Assembly (NCBI GenBank): GCA_037445635.1
Contig: JBBIKC010000002.1
Location: 183,860-247,859, forward strand
DNA: 64,000 nucleotides
Direction of reading: 5' to 3'
Source: JBFMCC01 sp037445635
Lineage (GTDB): Bacteria > Chloroflexota > Anaerolineae > Anaerolineales > Villigracilaceae
Of the stretch, positions 7,344 through 16,327 are shown in pieces; position 1 is the stretch's first letter; each line of letters starts with the position of its first letter. A model generated the notes under the pieces. The model was not told the origin of the DNA. It worked only from the letters and a program-made list of their open reading frames with translations, and made no database searches. A program made the translations under genes and the position numbers.

Positions 7344-8235
7344 ATCGCTTTCCCAACTCTACATTCATCAATTGTTCCAGCGCCTTGACCAGGCCATGGT
7401 TGCCGTCGCCGCCCAACCCCTGTGCTTGAAGTGTGCGATACAACTGAAACACGAGACTTGTCGCCAGCAACGGCACGCCCATCTGGTCGGCGGCTTCGAG
7501 CGCGAGACGCAGATCCTTTTGTTGCAGATCAATCGTGAAGCCCGGGCGGAAGTCGCGGACGATCATCTGCGGGCCGCGGTTGGCCAGCATCCACGAGCCG
7601 GCCGCGCCGTCTTTGACTGCGTTGATGGTCGTTGCCAGGTCGAGACCGCCTGCCTGCGCGAAGAGAAGCGCTTCGCTCGCCGCGAGTTGATTCACAACCA
7701 CTAGAATCTGATTCACGAGTTTCGTCATCTGCCCCGCGCCGTGCGCGCCGACGTGCGTAATCGTCTTTCCATAAGCCTCCAGCACGGGTCTGGCGCGTTC
7801 GAAATCCTTTGCCTCGCCTCCGACCATGATCGAAAGCGTGCCCTTCGCCGCGCCTTCGCTTCCGCCGCTGACCGGCGCATCCAGGTAATGGACACCCTGC
7901 CCGCTCAGTTTCTGCGCCATCTCGACTGTCCTCTTTGGGCTGATCGTACTGTGATCAACGACCAGCGTGCCCTTCTGTACGCCTGAACTTACTCCATTTC
8001 CCCCGAACAGCACCTGTTCCACGTCTGGTGTATCGCTGACACAAATCAAGATGATGTCACAGACGCGCGCCAATTCGGCGGGCGTCGCCGCGGATTTGGC
8101 GCCCGCGGCGGCGAACTCGTCCACGCGCGCGGCGGTACGATTCCAGACCGTGACATCGAAGCCTTTATTCAATAGATTGCGGGTCATGCCGCGACCCATG
8201 ATGCCGAGGCCGATAAATCCGATTCGTTCGCCCAT
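7333..8235 (-). CDS. 3-hydroxyisobutyrate / tartronate-semialdehyde-type dehydrogenase
   Basis: A 300-residue NAD(P)-dependent beta-hydroxyacid dehydrogenase. The N-terminal Rossmann motif GLGIMGRGM starts near residue 9, the substrate-binding segment DAPVSGGSEGA is near residue 122, and the conserved catalytic lysine is in GQMTKLVNQ. The length is typical. The family oxidises or reduces small hydroxyacids such as 3-hydroxyisobutyrate, glyoxylate or succinic semialdehyde; sequence alone does not fix which. It is divergent from the amidase at 8272, and the intervening 36 nt contain a TATAAT element for the amidase. Confidence 0.9.
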   Translation of the reverse strand: MGERIGFIGLGIMGRGMTRNLLNKGFDVTVWNRTAARVDEFAAAGAKSAATPAELARVCDIILICVSDTPDVEQVLFGGNGVSSGVQKGTLVVDHSTISPKRTVEMAQKLSGQGVHYLDAPVSGGSEGAAKGTLSIMVGGEAKDFERARPVLEAYGKTITHVGAHGAGQMTKLVNQILVVVNQLAASEALLFAQAGGLDLATTINAVKDGAAGSWMLANRGPQMIVRDFRPGFTIDLQQKDLRLALEAADQMGVPLLATSLVFQLYRTLQAQGLGGDGNHGLVKALEQLMNVELGKRSPS

Positions 8236-8271
8236 GTTCGATTCTCCTTGTCCGCCGATTATAATGGATGC

Positions 8272-9060
8272 ATGGAATTCACAGTCTCCCTCGGCCAGAT
8301 GGATGTTGCCTTCGGCAGTCCCGTTGTTAATTTTGAGACCGTCCGCCGCATGACGGCGGAGGCCGCGCGGCGCGGCTCACAAATGGTGGTCTTCCCTGAG
8401 TTGTGGAGCACAGGCTACGACCTATCCAACGCGGCGCGATACGCGGCTGGTTTGAAGGATGGCATTTTCGCGCAGGTTTCCGAACTGGCCGCGAAAGAGA
8501 AGGTTTATGTGATTGGTTCGAACTTGTCTTTGCTCGGCGAGGGGAAATATGGCAACACGTTGACGGTCTTCTCGCCGCAGGGGGAACTGCTGGCGGACTA
8601 TTCGAAAATCCACTTGTTTCGCTTGATGGAAGAACATCAATATCTTACAGCAGGCGATGAACCTGTTTTGCTTGATTTACCCCTTGGCAAAGCAGGCCTT
8701 GCCATTTGTTACGATCTGCGCTTCCCTGAATTGTTTCGCGGCTACGCGCTCTCGGGCGCGGACCTGGTCATTCTGCCGGCCGAATGGCCTCATCCGCGAC
8801 TCGCCCATTGGCAGACGCTGGTGCGGGCGCGCGCCATCGAGAACCAGATGTTCATGCTGGCCTGCAATCGAGTGGGAAAAGACCCGGGCAACGAATTCTT
8901 CGGCCATTCGATGGTCGTCAACCCATGGGGGGAGGTCTTGGCGGAGGCGGGCGAGGGGGAGGAACTGATCACGGTGAGGGTGGACCAGGCCAAAGTCCAG
9001 GAAGTGAGGCGGAAAATCCCCATTTTGCAGGATCGCAGGCCGGAGGTTTATCGGTTGTGA
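8272..9060 (+). CDS. Carbon-nitrogen hydrolase (nitrilase superfamily, omega-amidase-like)
   Basis: A 262-residue nitrilase-fold enzyme with the complete triad E43 (FPELW), K112 (DYSKIHLF) and C146 (AICYDLRFPE). The RFPE tail after the cysteine resembles omega-amidases and related small amidases that act on short omega-amide acids; the true substrate is unknown. The ATG at 8272 starts six bases after a TATAAT (8260-8265), a strong sign of leaderless transcription, so in-frame starts further upstream are rejected. Confidence 0.87.
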   Translation: MEFTVSLGQMDVAFGSPVVNFETVRRMTAEAARRGSQMVVFPELWSTGYDLSNAARYAAGLKDGIFAQVSELAAKEKVYVIGSNLSLLGEGKYGNTLTVFSPQGELLADYSKIHLFRLMEEHQYLTAGDEPVLLDLPLGKAGLAICYDLRFPELFRGYALSGADLVILPAEWPHPRLAHWQTLVRARAIENQMFMLACNRVGKDPGNEFFGHSMVVNPWGEVLAEAGEGEELITVRVDQAKVQEVRRKIPILQDRRPEVYRL

Positions 9061-9088
9061 TTTCGCGTCGAGCGGAGGCTTTCGCGCG

Positions 9089-9294
9089 CATCCTGAGCGA
9101 AGTCGAAGGATGAAAGCCGCAGACGAGTCGCAATATTTTTAAGAAACCCGCGCTCACCTGCACTGTACGAACGCAGTGCGGTGCAAGTGTCGTCTTCGCT
9201 ACGCTCCCCAGGACAGCGCTGGGACTTCGCAGTGCGACCTGATTTTCGAGGAGATTGCTTCACCGCCTTCGGCGGCTCGCAATGACGGCACGTC
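9089..9294. repeat. Intergenic repeat block (9061-9292) without a gene
   Basis: The 230-nt gap contains an inverted unit CATCCTGAGCGA...GAAGGATG at 9089-9112. It also holds GAGGAGATTGCTTC at 9248-9261 and CGCAATGAC from 9278. The latter matches the larger palindrome at 26750-26845. No coding potential is seen. These are dispersed intergenic repeats. Confidence 0.6.
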
Positions 9295-10585
9295 AAACCA
9301 GCACTTTAATCAATTCCAGCACGCCGGCCGCGGCGAACTCGAACGAGAGTTCTTTGGCGACATCCCCCAGAATCGGCCAATACTTCTTCTTGAAGCGCGG
9401 CAGGAGACCGGCCGCGGGCTTCAGGTCGTTCTGCTTGCCGGAGCGCACCCACTCCTCGGCGGTGGTCTCGGATTCTTCCTCGCCCGGCGCGGCGAGGATT
9501 TCCTGCTTGATCCAGCGTTCCAGAGAGGGCGAGAAGAGGGAGAAGGCGCCGTCCTTCTCGACGACCAGGCCGCGCTTGCCGAGCGTCACCAGGTCCTGCG
9601 GGGCGCGGGCACGCAGGCGCGTCAGGTTTTCGAGGGTGGGCGCGGTCTTCTTCGACGGCTTTTGCAAGCCGAGGGTCAACACGACGATCAGGGTGATCTT
9701 CTCGCTCTCGGTGCAATGCGACCACAGGTAGGTGTAGTGGGAATCCGCCTGCGCGTCGAAGTTGGACGCGGCGAATTTCGCCAGCGCCTCGCCGTCCAAG
9801 CCCTGGGCGCGGCCTTCGAGCAGGTAATGTCCCGCCATCTGGACGAAGAACGGATAACCGCCTCCCAGGCTCCAGATGAAGTCGCGTTCCGCGGGCGTAA
9901 CTTCGGTCTCGGCTGCCGCGCTGTAACCCGCCAGCAGTTCATCCACTTCGGCGCGGCTGAACGGACGCAGGACGACGTTGGCGAAGATGTTGAAGAATGG
10001 CGAACCTTTGATCTCGTCCGAATGACACAAGTCCACCAGTTCGCGGCGCGTGGACGGGATCAGCGCCACGCCATGATGGATGGCCAGGGCGCGCAGTCCG
10101 CCGAAGAAATCACCTTTGAAATTTGGGTTCTGGGTGACGTATTCGAACTCGTCCATCATCAGCACGACGGTCAGTCCATTATCCTGCGTGGACTCGAACA
10201 GGTCTTCCAGGTCGAATAGGTCGAACGACTCCTGTCCGCTCAGTTTTTCGATGTCGGGTTTCAGGGTTTCGTCACAGATGGTGCGAGACATCTTCTTGAG
10301 AATACGCTGCCAGAAGCGCGTGGGCGTGATGTCGGTCAAACCCTGGAAATCGGTGTAGACGAGGCAGAACTTATCGGGCGTGAGGCCGAGTCGCGCGCTG
10401 ACCTCGGGGTGGGCGAGGTGGTAAAGGAGCGAGGTCTTCCCTATGCGCCTCTCCCCGATCACGGAGGTGGATTCGTGCGCGCTCGAAAGCAAGCGGTTCG
10501 TAATCTGACGGATCTCCGCCTCGCGCCCGTAAAAGCGAGCCGGGTCTTTGATGGGGTTGCCGAAGGTAAAGGGGTTCATTCTCAT
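9293..10585 (-). CDS. Stand-alone P-loop ATPase of the AAA/STAND type
   Basis: A 430-residue ATPase with Walker A GERRIGKT at residues 44-51, a Walker B-like hhhhDE (VLMMDEFE) near residue 138, and a C-terminal winged-helix-like segment. It shares the opening logic (NPF...FYGRE, R-R-x-G-K-T-S) with the N-terminal domains of the two large upstream proteins but lacks TPR, membrane and outer domains. It is the last gene of the five-gene operon, starting about 10 nt after the 1226-residue gene. A cytoplasmic partner or regulatory ATPase is plausible; function unknown. Confidence 0.82.
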   Translation of the reverse strand: MRMNPFTFGNPIKDPARFYGREAEIRQITNRLLSSAHESTSVIGERRIGKTSLLYHLAHPEVSARLGLTPDKFCLVYTDFQGLTDITPTRFWQRILKKMSRTICDETLKPDIEKLSGQESFDLFDLEDLFESTQDNGLTVVLMMDEFEYVTQNPNFKGDFFGGLRALAIHHGVALIPSTRRELVDLCHSDEIKGSPFFNIFANVVLRPFSRAEVDELLAGYSAAAETEVTPAERDFIWSLGGGYPFFVQMAGHYLLEGRAQGLDGEALAKFAASNFDAQADSHYTYLWSHCTESEKITLIVVLTLGLQKPSKKTAPTLENLTRLRARAPQDLVTLGKRGLVVEKDGAFSLFSPSLERWIKQEILAAPGEEESETTAEEWVRSGKQNDLKPAAGLLPRFKKKYWPILGDVAKELSFEFAAAGVLELIKVLV

Positions 10586-10594
10586 ACGGTTTCC

Positions 10595-13500
10595 TTATGG
10601 GTTGATGTCCACACCGGTCAGATCCCAGAATTTAACATTATAAATATATGCCTCTGAGCCGTCCACCCCGGTAACACTGAACCCAACGGTGGACATTTGG
10701 CTTGTGGCTGATGGCAGGTAACTATTTGATTCATACCATAGCTTGTCGTTAAAGATCACGGCTATATAGCGATCCTTGACAATCAGAATCAGGTTGTCGT
10801 AACCCGGAACATCATTCCACGGCATATAGAGTATTCTTTTTCCAGACCGATCGTTTATCCACCACAATCCACTGCTTGAAAAAAGAAGCTCGTAGCCGAT
10901 ATTCAGACTCGATACGGTTCTGATATTGAATGGCGAGGATCGAAAGATGATTCCAATGGTATCCGCGTCAGAAAAACTGAAATCGAACTGCAAAACGAAA
11001 TCCCCGGCCTTGAATAATCCGTTGATGGGAAAAACCAGGCCGGGCAAGGCTCTTGCCGTACCTTGTTCGGCGTCTGAATTAACATTGTCGACAACCCTCA
11101 AGCGGCCGTTTTCTACAAGTTCGCTGACCGGTTGATCCTCGCTGGTGTTACCCCACGCTGTGCCGGGTTCTGAGAAATCATCTTCAAAGGTGGGAAGGTG
11201 AGATTCGATGTAATCCAGAATATTGTTTTTATAGGTGGAGGTTGGAGTAGTGGTTGGTGTTCCTGTTGAACCAGTGAAATCCACTCCGCTCAGGTCCCAG
11301 ATCTTGAAATTGTCCATCTTTTCCCAGTTGTTGACCGCATGAAAGAACCACCTGTTTCCAAATGAAGTTAATTGATCGAATTCCATGATCAACTCGCCAT
11401 TTACGAAAATTGCCAGGTCTTGGTTGTAGACAACAAATTGGAAATGGTTTGCAGGAATAGCCGCCCACTCGCTGTCTGTTGAGAAATTATAGTCCGTGCT
11501 TCCGGGTATCGGATCAAAATATCCAGTTTCAACCTGCATGGCCATGCTCTCATCATTTTGGAACAAATTACAAATTCCATCATGATCGCATAATAATTTG
11601 TAATAATTGTTCTCGTCGGCTGACGACCGGAAAACAAATTCAAGAGCTGTGAATGCCCAGTCGACGCTGATCACAAAATTTTCAGCTACCAGCACATTGT
11701 CGTTCGGCAGATTGAAACTATCATGGGCAGCGAGGGAATATTCCTTTCTATGAAGTTCGGCTATTAACTGCCATTTCCATCCCTCCAGAGACGGTCCCCA
11801 AGTAGTGCCCCATTCCTGTTTAGCGGTGGAAAAATCATCTTCAAATGTTGGGGGCTGAGATTCAACATATTCCAAAATAGGTTCATAGAAAGCAGGGGCT
11901 TGCAGGGTAAGGGAGGGGGCTGTGGTTGTTGTGCTATATGTAGTTGGGATCAAAGTTAATGGCAGAGCAGTTTGCGATACAGAAACGGTAGGTGCAGACG
12001 CTGCCAATTGGCCATTTTTTGCGAACCAGAACAGCCCGCCGCCGATTCCAAGGATCAGGATGACCAGCAAGCCACCGATCAGCCAATTTCGTTTGAAATG
12101 GATCCTTGGATATGATCGTTCGCGAACCACCCTGGCCTTTGGCGCTTCTTTTTGAGGCTTCACCTGCTTCTGTCGCGGCGCAGTGCGGCGCGCCTCGATC
12201 GCCTTTGTCAACAGCCGCGAAGCATCTTTGTAACTTTCATCCCGGTTGATGACCTCTTTTAGCAGGCGAACGGCTTCATCGAAATTCTTCGCGGTGATGG
12301 CTCGCCCCGCATTTGTGTAAAGTTCAAAAATCTCCGCAGAACTGTTGATTCGGACAATTTCCTCCTCGACGTTTTCCTGCTCGCCGGGATTCAAGGAGAG
12401 GTATTCCCGCCAGGCTTTCAACGCATCCTCGAATTTCTCTGCATCCGTAAACCCCTGGGCGCGTGATTTCAGATCTGACAGCTTTTGTTCGTGTGCCTTT
12501 TCGCGCGCCGCCCCCAGTCTTTTTTGGATCTGCGAATCTTCCGGAGATAGGGCTAATGCCTCCTCCAAAGTGCAGACCGCGCCCTCCCAATTCAACTCCC
12601 TCACCTCTCGTTCTGCCTTCCCCAAAATGGATGCGACGATCCTGTCTTTTTTCTCCGCCTGTACGGTATCCACGCGCGCAGAGAGGGTCTTATCCTCGGG
12701 CGTATATTTCAATGCCTCGGCAAAGGCAGACAAGGCTTCCTCATCGCGGCCATCTGTCAACGCCTTTTCCGCGCGCTGACGTGCGATCTCTGCCATGCGC
12801 TGGCGCGCTTCCGTGTGTTCCTCGTTGATGGCAAGCACGCGCAGGTAGGATTTGGAGGCATCTTTCCAGCGTCCCTTTTGCATGGCCGTGTCACCGAGCG
12901 CCAATTGCGTCTCGCACAACCCGGCCCGCGCGGCAACGTCCTCATCATCCAGAACGAGCGCCTTTTCGAACTCGGTCACGGCCTGTTCCAACAAGCCTTG
13001 TGCCGAGTATGTGAGCGCGATGTTGACCTGGGCCTGAATGTTGTCCGCGGAAACAGACAATGCCTGGCGGAAATACTCGATGGCTTTTTCGTATTGGCCG
13101 TTGTCGCGAAACTCCAGACCAATCTCGATGAAGCGGTTGGCGATGGGATTCGCCTCGGTCAACTCCTCGCGGGCCTGCTCGATGGGGCGGTTCTTCTGCA
13201 GCCAGATCCGCAACAGGTGGATGACGAAGCGATTCTGAGGGGTGAGCACATCCTTCTCGCGCAGGTGGAGCAGGCCGGAAGTCAGGTCTGATTCGCTGAA
13301 ACGGACGCGGTTCTTACGCAGGTAATCGGCCAGCGCGCGGTTATCGGCCTTCTCCAATTGCGCCAGCGCGGCGAGACTCCACTTTTCGATATCCGAAGCC
13401 TCATCCCACACGAATTTCAAGTTAACCGTACCGCGTTCCACTACATCATCGAGGACAGCTTCAACATCCTCGACGGAGATCTTCCGCTGCTCGGTGCGTT

Positions 13501-14275
13501 GACAGCGGGCAAAGAGTTCGTGACAGGTGAGTTGGGTGAAGTAGGGATGCCCCGAAGTGATGCGGTAGATGCGGTCCACGGCGGCGCGCTCATACTCGAT
13601 GACCCCTTCCACGGGGCGCGTGACTAGATTGTGGGTCTGTTCTTCCGAGAGAAAACTGATCTTCTTATACAGCGCGGCCTTGAAGAATTCGGTATAAGCC
13701 GCCTGCATGTTCTCCAGCTTTCGGCCGGACGAGCCGATGGAGAAGATGAAGTTCAGGTTGGGCTGGCCCATCAACCGTCGCAGATGATCGACCAACGGGC
13801 GCGCCAATTCCTCCTTGACCTCACTTTCTTCGAGGTTATCGAATTCATCGAAGGTCAATAACAGGGTGTTATTTCCAAGCGCTGTGCGGACGCTGGTCAG
13901 GAATTGATTTTCGAACAACTCGGGATCAGTTGCGAACGCATCCTTTTGCGGCGAGGGGATCTCAATGTCGCGATCCTGTTTGAGCACGCGCACGGTCTCA
14001 CGCGCCAGCCACCACAGGAAGTGGTCGAGGCTGGTGTGGGTGCGTCCCTGCAGATCGAAAAAGACGGGGATGTAACGCGCGGGCAGGCGGTTGCCCAACT
14101 GTTTGAGCACGGACGTTTTTCCCACACGACGCTGTCCGTGGATGACAAGAATATGATCGGCGAACTGACCGGCAATGCTATTCTCGATCCATTGGAAAAT
14201 ATCCTCCCGCCCGAAGAACATGCGTTGTTCGGTGACAGGAGCCCCCGCGATATATGGATTGACGATTTCGCCCAC
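10595..14275 (-). CDS. ATPase-TPR-transmembrane protein with two extracytoplasmic LamG-like domains
   Basis: A 1226-residue modular protein. Residues 1-360 form a P-loop ATPase (GQRRVGKT at 47-54, Walker B FDEFD near 140). About 375-710 are TPR-type helical repeats, followed by a basic linker. One transmembrane helix (LIGGLLVILILG) lies near 729-750, then a Thr/Ser-rich stalk. The outer part has two tandem concanavalin/LamG-like domains, each opening with PTFEDDF and ending WDLSGVD or WDLTGVD. The GTG start opens the family N-terminus (VNPYIAGAP). The first 700 residues match the paralogue at 22952 closely, while the outer domains differ completely. Function unknown; it may couple outside carbohydrate or surface binding to an inner ATPase. 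Confidence 0.85.
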   Translation of the reverse strand: MGEIVNPYIAGAPVTEQRMFFGREDIFQWIENSIAGQFADHILVIHGQRRVGKTSVLKQLGNRLPARYIPVFFDLQGRTHTSLDHFLWWLARETVRVLKQDRDIEIPSPQKDAFATDPELFENQFLTSVRTALGNNTLLLTFDEFDNLEESEVKEELARPLVDHLRRLMGQPNLNFIFSIGSSGRKLENMQAAYTEFFKAALYKKISFLSEEQTHNLVTRPVEGVIEYERAAVDRIYRITSGHPYFTQLTCHELFARCQRTEQRKISVEDVEAVLDDVVERGTVNLKFVWDEASDIEKWSLAALAQLEKADNRALADYLRKNRVRFSESDLTSGLLHLREKDVLTPQNRFVIHLLRIWLQKNRPIEQAREELTEANPIANRFIEIGLEFRDNGQYEKAIEYFRQALSVSADNIQAQVNIALTYSAQGLLEQAVTEFEKALVLDDEDVAARAGLCETQLALGDTAMQKGRWKDASKSYLRVLAINEEHTEARQRMAEIARQRAEKALTDGRDEEALSAFAEALKYTPEDKTLSARVDTVQAEKKDRIVASILGKAEREVRELNWEGAVCTLEEALALSPEDSQIQKRLGAAREKAHEQKLSDLKSRAQGFTDAEKFEDALKAWREYLSLNPGEQENVEEEIVRINSSAEIFELYTNAGRAITAKNFDEAVRLLKEVINRDESYKDASRLLTKAIEARRTAPRQKQVKPQKEAPKARVVRERSYPRIHFKRNWLIGGLLVILILGIGGGLFWFAKNGQLAASAPTVSVSQTALPLTLIPTTYSTTTTAPSLTLQAPAFYEPILEYVESQPPTFEDDFSTAKQEWGTTWGPSLEGWKWQLIAELHRKEYSLAAHDSFNLPNDNVLVAENFVISVDWAFTALEFVFRSSADENNYYKLLCDHDGICNLFQNDESMAMQVETGYFDPIPGSTDYNFSTDSEWAAIPANHFQFVVYNQDLAIFVNGELIMEFDQLTSFGNRWFFHAVNNWEKMDNFKIWDLSGVDFTGSTGTPTTTPTSTYKNNILDYIESHLPTFEDDFSEPGTAWGNTSEDQPVSELVENGRLRVVDNVNSDAEQGTARALPGLVFPINGLFKAGDFVLQFDFSFSDADTIGIIFRSSPFNIRTVSSLNIGYELLFSSSGLWWINDRSGKRILYMPWNDVPGYDNLILIVKDRYIAVIFNDKLWYESNSYLPSATSQMSTVGFSVTGVDGSEAYIYNVKFWDLTGVDINP

Positions 14276-14401
14276 GGTCCCTCCGAAGACGGACGAAGAC
14301 AGCCTTTGTGTTTATTCTCGCATAGTTGCCTGTGAATGACAAGTGACCTTAAGCACACTTTTAGCCCTGTGTTCTCAGGCCGGGCAACCACTATGCAATT
14401 A

Positions 14402-16327
14402 TCACTTGTTCTCCAACTCGAAAATTCCGTACGGTGTCGCGGCGTAGACGTTGCTATCATGGTCCACCACAATCGAATACACCACCGTCGCGCCGAGCAG
14501 ACCGTCGTTGATCTGATTCCAGGTCTGGCCGAAATCGAACGAGATGTATGCGCCGCCGTCCGTTCCCGCGTAGACCGTGTCAGGGTTTTTGGGGTCGAGG
14601 GCGAGGGCATTAACTATTGCTTCGTCATCCACAGATGCGGCATTCGGCCTCCAAATTTCACACCCATCTGTCGATTCGTAAACCGCATTGAGCGTTTGAG
14701 CGATAAGCAGGTGCTTTCCGTTGCGGGGATCAATGAGTAGTTGCCTCTCAATGTCATTGGATTCGAAAGGATTGTTGCAACGGCTCCATTCAATGCCATT
14801 ATCCTCAGATCGGTACATCTCCTGGTATCGGGGGGTGAGATAGATCAGATTTGGAATGGGCCCGTACTGTACGTTATACGTATTGCCGCCACCGAAATCA
14901 AAATTTTCAATCGTCAGGTTGAACGTATTCCAGGTCTCACCATAATTCTGGGAGAGAAACTGACGATCAGGAGTATCTGTGTAATACCAGTCCGCACCTG
15001 CGAAGAGCATAATTTCCCCGCTTTGATAAGGATTGGCGATCATCGCGTATACAGCGGGGCCGGTTGTGAGCCTCTGCCATGTACTTCCCTCATCCGATGA
15101 ACGCCAGAGCCACCCAATTCGGTAACCCGAAATGCTTCCATTGCCAGGCGGGACTCCGTGACGGTACAGGGTTTTCCCATCGGCATCCAGTGCTAGCGCG
15201 CAACCTGTTTTGGTGAGCGGACTCCAGGTTTGCCCGCCGTCTTCGGAACGAAAAAGGGGTTGTTCCATCTTCTGCCTCTTTGGATCGGCGTACCAATCTA
15301 CAAAACAATCACCTGTCTGAAGAAAGAACGTTCCCTGTGTTTCTGCGGCATTGTCTAATTTTAAGGTTGTTGCGCCCAATCCATTATTTGCCTTTGTCCA
15401 TGTTAAACCCCCGTCGTTGGAAATGGCAAATCCTGTTCCACCTACAAAGATGGTGTTTGAGTCGAAGAACGAAACCGCAATTACATTAATCTCGCCAATA
15501 TCCGGTCTTCCTAAAATTGTTTTTTGTTTTCCATCAGGCGAAAATTTGCAGAGGTTCCAGTCACACTGTATGTATAGCTCTCCATTCGGGTTGAAGGCAA
15601 TGGCAGGTGTTACGTTGCCACCGAAGTAAATTTCACGCCGATTTTTTCCGCCGTTTTCAGAAATAGACCAACCTCCGTAGTTGCCCGAAGAATAATAAAT
15701 TCTTTCCTTTCCATCTGCCGCTGTATGGCGAATAGACTGCGATCCATCATCTCCGAATTCCCAATCCAAGTCGAATTTGGTCATGTCGCCAACATCTGAC
15801 GAGTTGATTGGTTGCCATGATAATCCTCCGTCAATAGACTGATAGGTTCCTGCATTTTCCATGCCGACATACAGCACATCCTTATCCTTTGAGTCCATTC
15901 CAAACCATATCACCTTATCCCGGTCGAATTCCTGCCCAACATAGAGCCGTCTCCACACCAGCGGAATGGACGTGGGTGTCGGCACAAGTGTCTCAGTTGG
16001 TTTCGGCGCGTCCGTTGGCGCGCTCGTCGCGGTTGGATTGACTGTCGAGGCGGGCATCTGGCTGGCGTAGATCTCGCGCAGACGCGGGGCGATGGCAAAT
16101 CCCAAAGCAAGCACAATTGCCGCGCCCACTGCGCTCCACAGGAGCGGATGGTTGTACCACCTTCTCCTCCGTAATTTGACCACCTGTGCGAGCAGGCGGG
16201 AGACATCTTTGTAGTCGTGATCTTCGAGGAGGATTTGCTTGAGGAGTTCGCTGGCGCGGGCGTAATCCCTGGCTTTGAGCGCCGCCTGTGCTTCCCGATA
16301 AAGTACCTCTAAGTCATGTTCGGCCAT
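14402..16327 (-). CDS. Membrane-anchored BNR/sortilin-like beta-propeller protein, ATPase-less paralogue 2
   Basis: A 641-residue protein. Residues 1-50 are a single TPR-like helical pair (VLYREAQAAL, then ARASELLKQIL). A transmembrane helix follows at about 59-80, then a Thr/Pro stalk, then a beta-propeller built of BNR-type repeats (S-x-D-G-G-x-x-W). The N-terminus corresponds to only the last TPR plus membrane segment of the large protein at 22952. Its start overlaps the stop of the upstream gene as TAATG. The C-terminal 60 residues are almost the same as in two neighbours. Probably a surface ligand-binding or scaffold protein. Confidence 0.82.
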   Translation of the reverse strand: MAEHDLEVLYREAQAALKARDYARASELLKQILLEDHDYKDVSRLLAQVVKLRRRRWYNHPLLWSAVGAAIVLALGFAIAPRLREIYASQMPASTVNPTATSAPTDAPKPTETLVPTPTSIPLVWRRLYVGQEFDRDKVIWFGMDSKDKDVLYVGMENAGTYQSIDGGLSWQPINSSDVGDMTKFDLDWEFGDDGSQSIRHTAADGKERIYYSSGNYGGWSISENGGKNRREIYFGGNVTPAIAFNPNGELYIQCDWNLCKFSPDGKQKTILGRPDIGEINVIAVSFFDSNTIFVGGTGFAISNDGGLTWTKANNGLGATTLKLDNAAETQGTFFLQTGDCFVDWYADPKRQKMEQPLFRSEDGGQTWSPLTKTGCALALDADGKTLYRHGVPPGNGSISGYRIGWLWRSSDEGSTWQRLTTGPAVYAMIANPYQSGEIMLFAGADWYYTDTPDRQFLSQNYGETWNTFNLTIENFDFGGGNTYNVQYGPIPNLIYLTPRYQEMYRSEDNGIEWSRCNNPFESNDIERQLLIDPRNGKHLLIAQTLNAVYESTDGCEIWRPNAASVDDEAIVNALALDPKNPDTVYAGTDGGAYISFDFGQTWNQINDGLLGATVVYSIVVDHDSNVYAATPYGIFELENK

